From Telmatobacter sp. DSM 110680 (GTDB taxonomy: Bacteria; Acidobacteriota; Terriglobia; Terriglobales; Acidobacteriaceae): 64,000 bases of DNA. The number at the start of each line of letters is the position of its first letter. The stretch's first letter is position 1. The position numbers and the translations under genes were made by a program. Below the pieces are notes generated by a model, which saw only the letters and a list, made by a program, of their open reading frames with translations, searched no databases and had not been told where the DNA came from. The stretch is taken from NCBI RefSeq assembly GCF_039994875.1, contig NZ_CP121196.1:4898001-4962000 (forward strand). Reading direction: 5' to 3'. Below are positions 1-9,887 of the stretch, one piece after another.

Positions 1-2
1 AC

Positions 3-617
3 CAACACGCTTCAGCCCTGACCTTTGCGCGCGGCTGGTCGGCACTTGCTTCCTTTGTGCCGTGGATCGTGTTCAGCATTTATTGGGAGATTGAGAAGAA
101 GAACTCCGCGCCCGTGGTCTCCTCGGAGACCAAGTTTTCGCGCGCTATCCACGTCGCGCTATCGAATGCAGCCCTTCTGCTTGTCATTATGCCGATTCGC
201 GGCCTCAACCAGGGATTCCTTCCGGATCTTCTGATTGTGAAGCTAATTGGTTTGGCGTTCGAGTGTGCCGGCCTGACCCTTGCCATCTGGGCCCGGCGCG
301 TCCTTGGCCGCAACTGGAGCGGCGAAATCACCATCAAGGCCGATCATGAGTTAATTCGCAACGGCCCGTACGCAACCGTGCGACATCCTATCTACACTGC
401 CCTTCTCGCGATGTACGCCGGCACCGCCATCGTCTCCGGCCAGATGCACGCCCTCGCAGGTCTGGTCATTGCCATCCTCGCCTACCTCCGCAAGACGCGC
501 CTCGAAGAAGCTAATCTGGCTCACGCCTTCGGCGAACAATACACCGCCTACCGCAATGAAACTTGGGCGATCGTGCCAAAACTCGGCAAGCCGCAGAATC
601 GTCGCTATGGTCGCTGA
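3..617 (+). CDS. Isoprenylcysteine carboxyl methyltransferase (ICMT)-family membrane protein, 5' partial
   Basis: The reading frame is open to the left window edge, so the start lies outside; the GTG at 57 falls inside a hydrophobic segment and is unlikely to be the real start. The visible 204 residues hold several membrane segments and the C-terminal ICMT/PEMT-like signature: NGPYATVRHPIYTALL, followed by a TM segment and a LEEANLAHAFGEQYTAYR tail. In this family the R-H-P-x-Y motif lies near the SAM and substrate site, and proteins methylate isoprenoid, lipid or small hydrophobic substrates in the membrane. The bacterial substrate cannot be told from sequence. The next gene starts 274 bases downstream and is probably separate. 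Confidence 0.8.
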   Translation, partial: QHASALTFARGWSALASFVPWIVFSIYWEIEKKNSAPVVSSETKFSRAIHVALSNAALLLVIMPIRGLNQGFLPDLLIVKLIGLAFECAGLTLAIWARRVLGRNWSGEITIKADHELIRNGPYATVRHPIYTALLAMYAGTAIVSGQMHALAGLVIAILAYLRKTRLEEANLAHAFGEQYTAYRNETWAIVPKLGKPQNRRYGR

Positions 618-891
618 CTTCCCGGCAAAATGTGGAACCGACCAATACTCTGACGACGTCGGATGTCTATGAAAAGTGATCAAACCGGTCAAACCGTGCT
701 GGCCGGCACAAGGGAAAAACACCAGTCTCTCGATTAGAGCGGTCACACTTTGATCGAGTTGAATTTTCGCCCATCCCGTGTAAGATCTTGAAAATACTCT
801 CTGCAATTCTGAGACTCAAAACGGATCGACCCCCCAATCGCACGTTTCTTTTGATGTCTCACTCTTTCAAAGTTCTGCAAGAGGTCATCTT

Positions 892-2514
892 GTGAGCGTT
901 TTGGCGTCGCCTGAACCACAGTCGAGCAAATTGCCGACCTTCGTAAGCGCAATGCAATTCGTGCGTGTGTATTGGTGGCAGTCTCTGCTCATTTCAGCAG
1001 CGGTGTTGGTCCCTTGTTTCTGGCATGAGCATTTGGAAGCCGGCGATCTGCCCAGTCATGTATATAACGCTTGGCTCGTGCATCTCATCAAGAGCGGTCA
1101 GGCCCCAAGCCTGTGGCTCGCTCGCCGGTGGAACAATGTTCTCTTTGACTTTGCGATCAGCGGGCTCGGATACCTATTCCAATGGCGAACGGCTGAGAGA
1201 ATAGCAGGCGGCCTATCCGTCCTGATTTTCTTCTGGGGATCATTTGCGCTGGTCAGCTCGATTAAGCGTGGTCTGGCGTGGTCTCTTATTCCGTGCCTGG
1301 CGATTGTGACATATGGCTGGACGTTCGAGATGGGCTTTATGAACTGCTACATCTCGCTCGGTCTATCTTTTTTTGCACTTGCGATTCTGATGCGTGGCTC
1401 ACGCCAGGAGCAATGCTGGGTGGGGTTGCTGGTCCCAATCATCTGGCTGGCACATCCACTTGGTGTTGCCATGCTCATCGCACTCGGCTCTTACACGGTG
1501 TTGGCTAGGAATCTAACGCCAAAACGCCATCTGTACCTCTTCGTTCCAGCGATACTTTTACTCTTCGCAATCCATCTGCTTGTCCAGCTTCGCTACTCTT
1601 ACACGGTGAGTTGGAAACCCGGATACGTACATGACGGGTTTGACCAGTTGCTATTGTTCGGGCCTCACTACTTGCTTCCGGCGCGGCTACTTCGGGCGTT
1701 TGTGGCGGCTTGTCTGTTGTTGGAATTGGTGCTGACGTTCAAGACCCCCCGATGGTGGGCTGCTTATCTGTTGCCGGCAGAGTTGTATGTTCTCACCGGA
1801 TTCGGTGTTTTGATGCTTCCCACCGAAATCGATACGGTGCGGTTACATCAATTGGGTTTTGTTTCAATCGGCTACTTGACGGAGAGACTTACAACCATCC
1901 TGGTAGTTCTTGCTTGCTGTCTAGTGGGAGCGGTGCGACCGCAGAAGTGGCACTTGGCGGGGTTCTCAGTGATCGCGATAGTCTTCTTCGGTTACTTGTA
2001 TCGAGACACTTCGACCATTAATGAAACAGAAAATCAGGTCAAGAGTTCACTTGAAAAGATACCGGCGGGGCAGCGCGTGGTGGCTGCGCTGGAAGTTTTC
2101 CCTTCGAGCAATGTCGGCACCGACCACATCTTCGATCGCGCGTGCATCGAGCACTGTTTCAGCTACGCAAACTATGAGCCCAATGTCGCACAGTTTCGGG
2201 TGCGTGCCTACGCCGATAGCCCGATTGTGATGACGGATGAGAAAACGGTAGTCGCAGGACGGCTTAGCAACTATTTGGTCCAAAAGAAAGATCTGCCTTT
2301 GTTTGAGGTCAACTGGTGCGATCGAATCGGAGGCAGCCTGTGCACCCGCGAACTTGCTGCTGGGGAATACACTCCTCTGGGTTTCAAGCTCGATCGGTCG
2401 TGGTTGGATCAGTTCGGTCGAAAGGCTCTCCTCATCGATCTTCTGCCGGGAGTATTCGTATTTGCGATTGCCTTTTTTGCCGTCAATTTGGAGGTACGTA
2501 AAAGAGCCGTCTGA
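892..2514 (+). CDS. Polytopic membrane protein, possibly GT-C-like, function unknown
   Basis: A 540-residue protein with a GTG start preceded by GAGG at 881-884. I count roughly ten to twelve hydrophobic segments covering residues 30-400, then a soluble domain of about 110 residues with several cysteines, then a final TM segment ending in basic residues. The layout (acidic and histidine residues in the first loop, many TMs, a C-terminal extracytoplasmic domain) recalls GT-C-fold glycosyltransferases and uncharacterised acidobacterial membrane proteins. I do not recognise a defined family. A weak stem (2564-2578) followed by T residues lies 50 bases after the stop. Confidence 0.7.
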   Translation: MSVLASPEPQSSKLPTFVSAMQFVRVYWWQSLLISAAVLVPCFWHEHLEAGDLPSHVYNAWLVHLIKSGQAPSLWLARRWNNVLFDFAISGLGYLFQWRTAERIAGGLSVLIFFWGSFALVSSIKRGLAWSLIPCLAIVTYGWTFEMGFMNCYISLGLSFFALAILMRGSRQEQCWVGLLVPIIWLAHPLGVAMLIALGSYTVLARNLTPKRHLYLFVPAILLLFAIHLLVQLRYSYTVSWKPGYVHDGFDQLLLFGPHYLLPARLLRAFVAACLLLELVLTFKTPRWWAAYLLPAELYVLTGFGVLMLPTEIDTVRLHQLGFVSIGYLTERLTTILVVLACCLVGAVRPQKWHLAGFSVIAIVFFGYLYRDTSTINETENQVKSSLEKIPAGQRVVAALEVFPSSNVGTDHIFDRACIEHCFSYANYEPNVAQFRVRAYADSPIVMTDEKTVVAGRLSNYLVQKKDLPLFEVNWCDRIGGSLCTRELAAGEYTPLGFKLDRSWLDQFGRKALLIDLLPGVFVFAIAFFAVNLEVRKRAV

Positions 2515-2563
2515 AGCTGTTTCATAACTCTAAAGCGTTGTTGCATTGTTGGCTCCGGCGGAG

Positions 2564-2578
2564 AAGCCCTGGCGGCTT
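2564..2578 (+). terminator. Weak candidate terminator after the 892-2514 gene
   Basis: AAGCC / GGCTT pairs around a five-base loop and runs into a few T residues. The stem is only 5 bp, so this is a low-confidence intrinsic terminator for the plus-strand membrane protein gene. Confidence 0.3.
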
Positions 2579-2595
2579 TTGCCCACAAAGACCAA

Positions 2596-2617
2596 GGCCG
2601 CCCCGTTGGGAGCGGCC
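2596..2617 (-). terminator. GC-rich hairpin between convergent genes, possible ftsH terminator
   Basis: GGCCGC (2596-2601) pairs with GCGGCC (2612-2617), with an inner CCC/GGG pairing and one bulged A. It sits 24 bases beyond the ftsH stop, between two convergent genes. There is no good U-tract on either strand, so it may simply block 3'-to-5' decay or read-through. Confidence 0.35.
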
Positions 2618-2641
2618 CTGATTATTCCAGTCCATTTCAGG

Positions 2642-4567
2642 CTATGCCGGTGACGGAGACCCTTCCGGGAATCCGGAACCGCCGCGGGTGTCGGGCTTCA
2701 GAACTTGCTGTCCACCACTGCCGTTGCCGTCGCTGGGTGAAGCCAGGATGGAGCGCATCGGTGGTAGTTCTTTGCCGTCGAGAAGCATCTTCACTTCATC
2801 CGCGTCAATCGTCTCGCGCTCCAAGAGGGCAGCAGCGATGCGATGCATTGCATCCTTGTGCGCTTCGAGAATGCCATGCGCAGCCTGGTAAGCCTCGTCG
2901 ATCAGGCGGCGAACTTCCAGATCAATTTGGCGTGCCGTTTCTTCGCTGAAGTCCCTGTGCTGTGCGATCTCGCGGCCCAGGAAGATCTGCTCCTCCTTCT
3001 TGCCAAAGGTCAGCGGACCGAGGCGGCTCATGCCGTACTCGCAAACCATGCGGCGGGCGAGGTCGGTGGCGTTCTCGATGTCGCTGCCTGCGCCGGTGGA
3101 CATCTGGTTGAGGAAGATCTCCTCAGCCGTACGTCCGCCGTAGGCGATGGCAAGATTGGCTTCAAGATATTCGCGGGTGTAATTGTGGCGATCACCGGGA
3201 AGGAAGATCGTCACACCGAGAGCCATGCCGCGCGGAATAATCGTGACCTTGTGAATGGGATCCGAATGTGGCTGCATGATCGAAACCAGCGCGTGGCCGG
3301 CCTCGTGATATGCCGTGACTCGCTTCTCTTCGTCGGTCAGCAACATTGACTTGCGCTCGGCGCCCATCAGCACCTTGTCCTTCGCAAGTTCAAAGTCGTA
3401 CATCACGACCTGCTTACGATTGACGCGGGCTGCATTCAACGCAGCTTCGTTGACCATGTTGGCCAGGTCGGCTCCGCTGAATCCCGGTGTTCCACGAGCG
3501 AGAATGTTGAGGTTGACATCGTCGGCAACCGGAACCTTCTTCACGTGTACGCGAAGAACTTCTTCGCGGCCACGAACGTCGGGCAATCCCACTACGACGC
3601 GGCGATCAAAACGACCTGGGCGCAGCAGTGCAGGATCGAGAACGTCAGGCCGGTTCGTCGCGGCAACCAGGATCACGCCGTCATTCGATTCAAATCCGTC
3701 CATCTCAACGAGCAACTGGTTCAGCGTCTGCTCGCGCTCATCGTGTCCACCGCCGAGGCCTGCGCCACGGTGACGGCCAACAGCATCGATTTCGTCGATG
3801 AAGATGATGCAGGGGGCATTCTTTTTACCCTGCTCGAAGAGATCGCGAACGCGGCTTGCACCAACGCCCACAAACATCTCCACAAAGTCCGAACCTGAGA
3901 TCGAGAAGAACGGCACATTGGCTTCGCCAGCTACCGCGCGGGCAAGCAGCGTTTTGCCGGTTCCCGGAGGTCCGACAAGAAGCACACCCTTGGGAATGCG
4001 TCCGCCGAGCTTCTGGAACTTCTGCGGCTCGCGCAGGTACTCGATGATTTCCTTCAGCTCTTCCTTGGCTTCATCCACGCCAGCCACGTCTTTGAACGTG
4101 ACTTTCTTTTGCTGCATTGAGAGCAGGCGGGCGCGACTCTTGCCGAAGGAAAGGGCCTTGTTGCCACCGGACTGCATCTGGCGCAACATGAAGAACCAGA
4201 TCGCGCCCAGCAGAACAAACGGCCCGAGGTTGAAGAGCAGTTGCATCAGGAAGATGTTGCTCTGCGCCTCCTTTTTGCCGAAGCTGACGTGCGCGGCCAA
4301 CATCGCCTTTTCGAGGTCCTCGTGCTGATCTCCGACCGTGGTGTGGAACTGTTCCTTGGGCGTCGCTTTCATATGCCCGCGGAGATCCGTTCCCTGGATC
4401 TGCGCGTCCTGAACAAGGCCCTGCTGCACCTTGTCGTACAGCTCGGAGTAGTTAATTTCTGTGTCTTTGGTCGCACCGATCGCACCGCGCTGGACAACAC
4501 TCCAGAGCAGCACAAGGCAGACGAGTATAAAGACCCAGAACATGATCGTTTTGACGGTCGAATTCAC
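2642..4567 (-). CDS. ftsH: ATP-dependent zinc metalloprotease FtsH
   Basis: A 641-residue, full-length FtsH. Two N-terminal TM segments (about residues 7-24 and 105-127) flank a periplasmic domain; the AAA+ domain carries Walker A GPPGTGKT (199-206), Walker B with DEID (about 258-261) and the AAA second region of homology ([20 protein letters not shown]). The M41 peptidase site HEAGH is at 421-425, with the third zinc ligand expected downstream. It is a hexameric inner-membrane protease that removes misassembled membrane proteins and short-lived regulators. The start is GTG with GAGG upstream. The C-terminal tail is Gly/Ser/Pro-rich and variable. tilS lies upstream on the same strand with a 270-base gap, a common pairing. 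Confidence 0.97.
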   Translation of the reverse strand: MNSTVKTIMFWVFILVCLVLLWSVVQRGAIGATKDTEINYSELYDKVQQGLVQDAQIQGTDLRGHMKATPKEQFHTTVGDQHEDLEKAMLAAHVSFGKKEAQSNIFLMQLLFNLGPFVLLGAIWFFMLRQMQSGGNKALSFGKSRARLLSMQQKKVTFKDVAGVDEAKEELKEIIEYLREPQKFQKLGGRIPKGVLLVGPPGTGKTLLARAVAGEANVPFFSISGSDFVEMFVGVGASRVRDLFEQGKKNAPCIIFIDEIDAVGRHRGAGLGGGHDEREQTLNQLLVEMDGFESNDGVILVAATNRPDVLDPALLRPGRFDRRVVVGLPDVRGREEVLRVHVKKVPVADDVNLNILARGTPGFSGADLANMVNEAALNAARVNRKQVVMYDFELAKDKVLMGAERKSMLLTDEEKRVTAYHEAGHALVSIMQPHSDPIHKVTIIPRGMALGVTIFLPGDRHNYTREYLEANLAIAYGGRTAEEIFLNQMSTGAGSDIENATDLARRMVCEYGMSRLGPLTFGKKEEQIFLGREIAQHRDFSEETARQIDLEVRRLIDEAYQAAHGILEAHKDAMHRIAAALLERETIDADEVKMLLDGKELPPMRSILASPSDGNGSGGQQVLKPDTRGGSGFPEGSPSPA

Positions 4568-4675
4568 CAGGATCCTCTTTCCCGGCGGGGAGAAGCCGCT
4601 TAAGAACTTCCAACACCGCCTACAACATCCCTTTAGACGCCCGAACAGTCCTTGAAGTCACAGAAAGTGCAGGAT

Positions 4676-4688
4676 CTCTTGACAAGAG
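4676..4688. promoter_or_regulatory. Perfect 13-base palindrome upstream of ftsH
   Basis: CTCTTG-A-CAAGAG is a perfect inverted repeat about 110 bases upstream of the ftsH start, in the 270-base gap between tilS and ftsH. It could be an operator or a heat-shock-type control element; no clear -10/-35 pair accompanies it on the minus strand. Its role is unproven. Confidence 0.3.
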
Positions 4689-4837
4689 ACACAACGCACC
4701 CACCGCGCGGATGTGCAGTAACTCAGATTGTACTCCGAAGAGGATTGAAGTTTGAAGAAGTGTACGGCTGCGAACAGTGGGAATCCGCCCGGTCAACGGG
4801 AAATCCCTGACGCGCTTACTGCCAACCTGTTTTGCCG

Positions 4838-6298
4838 CTACTCTTCGTGAGACTCTATGCCTTCAATTTCGATTTTCAGAGTGAGGTCAGGTTCGACTTC
4901 CACACCCTGCATCCAGAGGATCCGCGCATCCACCTCAAGGACCGGCCACTGCGCCCTATCTGTGCCTGTAACCTTCATGCGTTCAAGCACTTCCTTGACT
5001 TTTCGGGGTCCCGACGAGTAGCGCAGACGGACTCGGTCGCCGGGCTTCCACGGACGTAATACGGCCTTCAAACGGTCTCCATTTTGACTGGAAGTCACTG
5101 ACGCTGTTCCCGTTAAGTGGATACGAATCCGGCATCCATAAGCCGGCGCAACCACTTCTCCGGGGACATCACATTCGTAACGTACGATTTCACTTTCTGC
5201 GTTCCCTGGGGACGATTTCGGTCCCAGAGTCAGGCGGATTTCACGATGGGTACGCTCTGCTCGAAGTCCGTGGGCGAGTTCCAGCTTGCCTCCGGCTTTG
5301 CCCGTCGCGGAAAGGGTCCGAAGCGCCTCGGTCGCTACGAAGTCGGGAGCAGCCTCAAGCTGGGCGGCAGCATAGCGCAGCAGGCGGCGCTGGAGGGCGA
5401 TGGGTTCGGCGTTTAGAAGTGCCAGATCGATTGCAATGCCCTCAGCTGTAGTGGTGGCTCGCCCTCCGCCTCGAACCGGGCGCCCCCGAAGAATCACTTG
5501 CGTCGCCAAACGGGCGATTTCTCCATCCCACCAGGTTTCTTCTTCGCGAGCCAACTCGGCCATCTGCGCAAGGTGATCGCGAAGCTGCGGGTTCCAGGTT
5601 GCAAGTTGCGGCAGCAACTCGTGACGGATGCGATTGCGGGTGAAGGTGAGATGTCGGTTGGTAGAGTCTTCGCGCCATGTCTGCTTGCGCGCATGAAGAA
5701 AAGCTTCGATCTCGGCGCGCGGCGTCTGCAGCAAAGGCCGAATGATCAGACCCTTGCCAGGGCTTTCGAGTTTGGGATGAATTCCAGATAGACCCTCAGT
5801 CCAGGCACCGCGCAGAAATTTCGCAAGAACCGTCTCAGCCTGATCGTCGAGGGTGTGCGCGGTGGCGACTGCCTCGACTTTGCCGGAAGCGATGAGTCCA
5901 TAAAACCAGCGATAACGAAGCCTGCGTGCCGTGCCTTCGATCGAATCCCGCGCGGTGCCTTTAATCCAATCCGAGGTCCCACTCAATTCGGCCTCAACTC
6001 CATCTGATTTCGGAGCGCGGCGCGCCTCCGCAGCGGTGTCCACATGTGCTTCATGAAACGGCAGGCCGAGTTTCGCGGTCAGTTCGCGGCAGAATTCAAG
6101 ATCGCCGTTGGCTTCTTCGCCGCGCAGGCCGTGATGCAGATGCGCAGCGTGAAGCACGATGCCCAGTTCTCTGCTTCGATCAACGAGGGCGCACAACAAA
6201 CCCACGGAGTCGGCGCCACCGGAAAGCCCGACGGCCAGACGCATGCCAGGCTTTAGCAGCGACGTGTCGAGCTTAAGTGTGGGAGGTGATATGCGCAC
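4838..6298 (-). CDS. tilS: tRNA(Ile)-lysidine synthase TilS
   Basis: A 486-residue member of the PP-loop ATP pyrophosphatase family. The P-loop SGGADS is near residue 27, preceded by the basic LAVG strand and followed by an HLHHGLRG segment; further down are the family features AVATAHTLDDQAETVLAKFLRG and the TSS/STN-R-N-x-I-R region (about 205-215). The C-terminal third is the TilS substrate-binding domain that recognises the tRNA. The enzyme adds lysine to C34 of the CAU-anticodon tRNA-Ile, making it read AUA; it is essential and cytoplasmic. The start is GTG; the first aligned residues begin just before the PP-loop, so it is well placed. Confidence 0.95.
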   Translation of the reverse strand: MRISPPTLKLDTSLLKPGMRLAVGLSGGADSVGLLCALVDRSRELGIVLHAAHLHHGLRGEEANGDLEFCRELTAKLGLPFHEAHVDTAAEARRAPKSDGVEAELSGTSDWIKGTARDSIEGTARRLRYRWFYGLIASGKVEAVATAHTLDDQAETVLAKFLRGAWTEGLSGIHPKLESPGKGLIIRPLLQTPRAEIEAFLHARKQTWREDSTNRHLTFTRNRIRHELLPQLATWNPQLRDHLAQMAELAREEETWWDGEIARLATQVILRGRPVRGGGRATTTAEGIAIDLALLNAEPIALQRRLLRYAAAQLEAAPDFVATEALRTLSATGKAGGKLELAHGLRAERTHREIRLTLGPKSSPGNAESEIVRYECDVPGEVVAPAYGCRIRIHLTGTASVTSSQNGDRLKAVLRPWKPGDRVRLRYSSGPRKVKEVLERMKVTGTDRAQWPVLEVDARILWMQGVEVEPDLTLKIEIEGIESHEE

Positions 6299-6377
6299 CA
6301 GAGGATGATACGGTGTGGGGACATGCTGTAAGAAGCCCGAAGCATTGCGAACAAATCATGGGAAAATCGTCAGCGAC

Positions 6378-6620
6378 ATGAACTTTCAGAGTTATGACCT
6401 TGCTTTTGAAATCTTCGGACTTCTCTGGGTGGGCGGCGGTGGATTGCTCATGTACCGTCATCCAACTTGGTGCGCCAAAGTCAATGAGCGTTTTGGATTC
6501 AGGCGAGGAATGACGCCCGGATTCCAGAAATTCATCAAAGCGCTTGGAATCGTCGAAATGGTTTTGGCGGCGCTAGGCGCGATTAGCGTGGTTTCAATGA
6601 CAGTCCTCGGTGTGCACTAA
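6378..6620 (+). CDS. Small membrane protein, unknown function
   Basis: An 80-residue protein starting at ATG 6378; the open frame continues upstream to 6315, but those residues look non-coding and would overlap the tilS promoter region. Two hydrophobic segments (about 8-24 and 58-76) flank a basic loop with WCAKVNERFGFRR and MTPGF. I recall similar short proteins in Acidobacteria with the same GGGLLMYRHP stretch, without known function. It is divergent from tilS and convergent with the esterase gene. Confidence 0.65.
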   Translation: MNFQSYDLAFEIFGLLWVGGGGLLMYRHPTWCAKVNERFGFRRGMTPGFQKFIKALGIVEMVLAALGAISVVSMTVLGVH

Positions 6621-6636
6621 CGGTCAGAAGGATCTC

Positions 6637-8295
6637 CTATTTATCCGGCCCCGCGCACATAAAGTTGTCGGCGCTTTTCGTATCGCCGCTGCCCTTGTAC
6701 CTCGCAGCCTGCGGATACGGGCATAAAGGCCTGGTCATCGTAACAGCGCCTAGTGGTTTGTCGTCGACGGTTTTGCTCGCAATAATTGTGCTGGGTGCAG
6801 TTCCCTTCTCCACCCAATCCTCCAGCGCAACGTGCAGATTGTGCTGCGCATCTTTGGCCGGCCAATTGGTAAACGCACCAAAGCTGCCGGTTCCCGGACC
6901 GCCCCCGCAATGCTGCAACCCCGGAACCATGTAGAGCCTCGTAAACGAATCCGCATTGTCCCTGCCGAGTTTGGCAATCACATCACCGTAGTAGTTGATC
7001 GTGTTCATCGCGGAGATCGCCGGATCGTTCCAGCCGTGATAGAGAATCAGTTTGCCACCATGCGCGCGAAACGCGGTTAGATCAGGATTAACGGCGTCGA
7101 GCGCAGTGGCCGTCTTCTCTTTTGCAGCCTGTATCCCGCTATCCAAGCTGAAGGTTTTATAACTCCAGTCAGCCTTCTCATAAACCATGTTGGTGTAGTA
7201 GCCGATGCCAAATAGAGCCTGTGCGCTCTTCGCAGGCGCTGGACCTGTAATCCAGAGTCCCCACCCCCCCGTGCCGTCTTCGGCGCCGGGCAGATAGCCG
7301 GGAAAGATCGTGCGGCCCGCCGAATCCTTGATACCCGTATAGATCGTCTTCAGTGCCGACACCTGCGGCTCCGTAAGACACTTGGCCGGATCGTCACCAG
7401 CTTTGCATTCAATTGAAGCAGGATCGAAATGGCATTGCCGCGGATCGTTGAGAATGCCATCTTCCACGCCATCGAGTTTGTCGCAAGCCGCCAGAACCGC
7501 ACTGGAGATTACCGGAATCTTTGCAGGAGGAATGAAGCTGTCCGCTGTCGCGGTTAGCGCCTGCAAATCGACCACCGCGTTTGAAAGCAATCCCGTCCAG
7601 TTATTCGCCGGTGCTCCCGCAAGAATTCCGTCGTAATCGTCAGGATAGCGCTGGGCCTCCATCAGCGCTTCGCGGCCACCGTCAGAACATCCGGTAAAGT
7701 AAGAACGCTTCGGTGCGTCTCCATAGAACTGCTGCACAATCGTCTTTGCCACGCGGGTCATCTCGTGGATCCCGCGATGACCAAAATCAGTCACCTTCTC
7801 AGGATGGCCCATTGCCCAGGTAGCGTCGATAGGCGATCCAGTGTGGCCGGCATCGGTAGCGGTGGAAGCATATCCCTGGGCTACCGACGCGGCAAGCGCA
7901 ACATCATCGATGATTCCTGCGAATCCGCCATTGCCTAGACCCTGCAGTTTTCCGTTCCATCCGCTAAGAGGCAACCAGACTTCGATTCCAATGTTGGAGT
8001 CCGCGGTCGGTGTGGCCTTCATCACGACCCGGCAGAAGGCAGGCAGCATTTTGTAGAGGGCAGACATGTCTGCTCCCGTGAAGGCTTGCCTCGGCCCGTC
8101 AAACGCTCCGGCGGCAACTGCAGTTGCGCTGGTGATGGTTGCGTTGGGCAGAGTGAACTTCGCGAGACGTGCGCAGTGATCGCTTGGGGATTCAACCGCA
8201 GTCTGAGCCGGGGTTTGGGCAGACGACGTGCACAGGGCGAGAGCGCTCCCCAAAAGCAAAAAGCCTGGCACAAGTTGCACACTAAGAAACCGCAT
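6637..8295 (-). CDS. Secreted tannase/feruloyl esterase-family hydrolase
   Basis: A 552-residue alpha/beta hydrolase with a clear signal peptide (hydrophobic stretch about 8-24, AQT cleavage region). The nucleophile motif G-C-S-D-G-G (in TGCSDGGREAL) has the cysteine directly before serine, and LQHCGGGPG has a cysteine directly after the histidine. This C-S / H-C pairing is the hallmark of fungal tannase and feruloyl esterase structures, where a disulfide joins the two catalytic loops. Likely substrates are phenolic esters from plant matter (gallate or ferulate esters) or similar aromatic esters; the exact one cannot be read. Start ATG with GAGGAGAAGG upstream. Confidence 0.9.
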   Translation of the reverse strand: MRFLSVQLVPGFLLLGSALALCTSSAQTPAQTAVESPSDHCARLAKFTLPNATITSATAVAAGAFDGPRQAFTGADMSALYKMLPAFCRVVMKATPTADSNIGIEVWLPLSGWNGKLQGLGNGGFAGIIDDVALAASVAQGYASTATDAGHTGSPIDATWAMGHPEKVTDFGHRGIHEMTRVAKTIVQQFYGDAPKRSYFTGCSDGGREALMEAQRYPDDYDGILAGAPANNWTGLLSNAVVDLQALTATADSFIPPAKIPVISSAVLAACDKLDGVEDGILNDPRQCHFDPASIECKAGDDPAKCLTEPQVSALKTIYTGIKDSAGRTIFPGYLPGAEDGTGGWGLWITGPAPAKSAQALFGIGYYTNMVYEKADWSYKTFSLDSGIQAAKEKTATALDAVNPDLTAFRAHGGKLILYHGWNDPAISAMNTINYYGDVIAKLGRDNADSFTRLYMVPGLQHCGGGPGTGSFGAFTNWPAKDAQHNLHVALEDWVEKGTAPSTIIASKTVDDKPLGAVTMTRPLCPYPQAARYKGSGDTKSADNFMCAGPDK

Positions 8296-8421
8296 CGCGC
8301 CTTCTCCTCTATCGATTGCTCTGAATTAACGACGCGATCATTCTATGCCGGTCGATTGAGGCACGTGCATAATCCATTCGAAAGAACGTTCCCCCTCTTG
8401 CTCTTCCGCCGTTGCCGGACG

Positions 8422-9024
8422 CTATCGTGCGCCCAGAGATTGCAACTTTTGAACACGAGTTGCCTGAACGGTCATGAAGCGCTGACTCGATCCATCAGGT
8501 AGCGTGACGTCACCGTTTTGCTCGAAAGAGTTTGCAGTAATGTTCGACCATGACTCATGCCAGACGTAGTGCTTATCGCCGTGAGTTTCAATCTCATCGA
8601 TCTGAAATTTCTTTCCATCCCAGCTCACAGTGATGTCATTCAGTGCGCCTTTCAGGTCGCAGGTAAAAGGCAACTGGCTGTTGCATTCCATGCCACCAAA
8701 GTGGTTTGCCTTGTTGTCCCACCAGATAATGCCCATCAGGAAGGAATAGCCGGCGGGCATAGGAACATGCTCCTGCTCGATGAGTGTGATGTTTCCGGGA
8801 CCGGCAGCCCATGACTCTTCACCCGCACCATCGATTGCCTTGCTCCCCGGCTCCATCGCGGCGAGATGGACTTTGAGCTGCCAATTTCCTGATAGAGCCT
8901 GGATCAGACTCTGAAGCGATGCCGAAGCTGCAGCAGGTTGCGCGCTCGGGGTCCGCGCATCCAGTGCGCCAAGATAAGTAAACAAGACAAAAAGCAACGC
9001 TAAGCGATGTGGCCTGAATGTCAC
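8422..9024 (-). CDS. Secreted protein, DUF1579-like (predicted lipocalin-like fold), function unknown
   Basis: A 200-residue protein. I chose GTG at 9024 because GGAGGT lies four bases upstream and the next residues form a signal peptide (RLALLFVLFTYLGALDA). A longer frame to 9381 would overlap ispD on the other strand and lacks signal-peptide logic. The mature part has repeated beta-type stretches with tryptophans (LSGNWQLKV, GIIWWDNKAN, VSWDGKKFQI, YVWHESWSNI), typical of small extracytoplasmic beta-barrel domains. It is divergent from ispD and in the same direction as the tannase-type gene, 126 bases away. Confidence 0.65.
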   Translation of the reverse strand: MTFRPHRLALLFVLFTYLGALDARTPSAQPAAASASLQSLIQALSGNWQLKVHLAAMEPGSKAIDGAGEESWAAGPGNITLIEQEHVPMPAGYSFLMGIIWWDNKANHFGGMECNSQLPFTCDLKGALNDITVSWDGKKFQIDEIETHGDKHYVWHESWSNITANSFEQNGDVTLPDGSSQRFMTVQATRVQKLQSLGAR

Positions 9025-9156
9025 CGGGACCTCCGCAGCTGGGATACACCTCAATCTACGACTATAGGGCAGAATGGTCCTGTAAAAACGGGACAAACCG
9101 CGGACCACGGGACGACCAGAGCACGCTGGATGTCGCCGTTGTATACTCTGCGAGTT

Positions 9157-9873
9157 ATGCAGGTATTCGCAATTCTTCCAGCGGCTGGGCTCGGTACTCG
9201 CATGGCCGGACCGCAGCCAAAGCAATTTCTCTCCCTCGATGGAGTTCCAATCTTGATCCACTCCCTGCGCGCTTTTGCGGCGGTGCAGCGTGTGACCGCC
9301 ATCTATGTCGCGGTGCGCAAACCTGAGATGGAACGCGTGCAGGCCCAGGTTTCCGATTACGGATTTGCAGATCGCGTCCACGTAGTGGAGGGCGGCGACA
9401 CCCGGCAGGAGTCAGTCGTACATGCCCTGGATGCGTTGCCGGCGCAGGCGGATGACGTCGTCTTGATTCACGATGCGGTGCGACCCCTGATCGACCCGGC
9501 CACGATTGACCGAACCATCGACGCGGTCGTGGAGCACGGGGCGGCCATTGTCGGTCTTCCCGCCATCGATACCATCAAGCAGGTAGAACGCACCGCTCAT
9601 GGTGCAATCATCACGTCGACCATCCCGCGAGAGTTCGTTGTGCTGGCCCAAACTCCCCAGGGATTTCGCTTTGGCCTGCTGCATAAGGCCATGACCGAGG
9701 CCATCGCGGATGGGTTTGTGGGTACAGATGAGGCGTCTGTAATTGAGCGCGCCGGACATCGGGTCGCCGTGGTTCACGGTTCTCAGGTTAATCTGAAGAT
9801 CACACAGCCGGGCGATCTGGAGTTGGCGGAGTTTTACCTGCATCAGCGCGCGTTGAGTCCGGCGACCAAATAA
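9157..9873 (+). CDS. ispD: 2-C-methyl-D-erythritol 4-phosphate cytidylyltransferase IspD
   Basis: A 238-residue enzyme of the non-mevalonate (MEP) isoprenoid pathway that joins CTP and MEP to give CDP-ME. The nucleotide-binding start ILPAAGLGTRM, then PKQF, the VLIHDAVRP motif and TDEASVIE near the C-terminus are all present. ATG 9157 places the first strand at residues 2-8, as in other IspD proteins; an upstream in-frame start at 9007 would add 50 residues unlike the family. ispF follows after 14 bases, so the two form an operon for consecutive-but-one steps. Confidence 0.97.
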   Translation: MQVFAILPAAGLGTRMAGPQPKQFLSLDGVPILIHSLRAFAAVQRVTAIYVAVRKPEMERVQAQVSDYGFADRVHVVEGGDTRQESVVHALDALPAQADDVVLIHDAVRPLIDPATIDRTIDAVVEHGAAIVGLPAIDTIKQVERTAHGAIITSTIPREFVVLAQTPQGFRFGLLHKAMTEAIADGFVGTDEASVIERAGHRVAVVHGSQVNLKITQPGDLELAEFYLHQRALSPATK

Positions 9874-9887
9874 CAGGCACGGAGACC

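Noticed and set aside
351-806. Minus-strand open frame of 151 codons overlapping the first gene and its downstream gap
   Set aside because: It lies mostly antisense to the methyltransferase-type gene and has no recognisable motif.
2843-3349. Plus-strand frame of 168 codons antisense to ftsH
   Set aside because: Shadow of ftsH third positions; the ftsH call is certain.
4679-4684. TTGACA, a -35-like hexamer on the plus strand
   Set aside because: No -10 at the right distance and no plus-strand gene follows; better explained as part of the palindrome.
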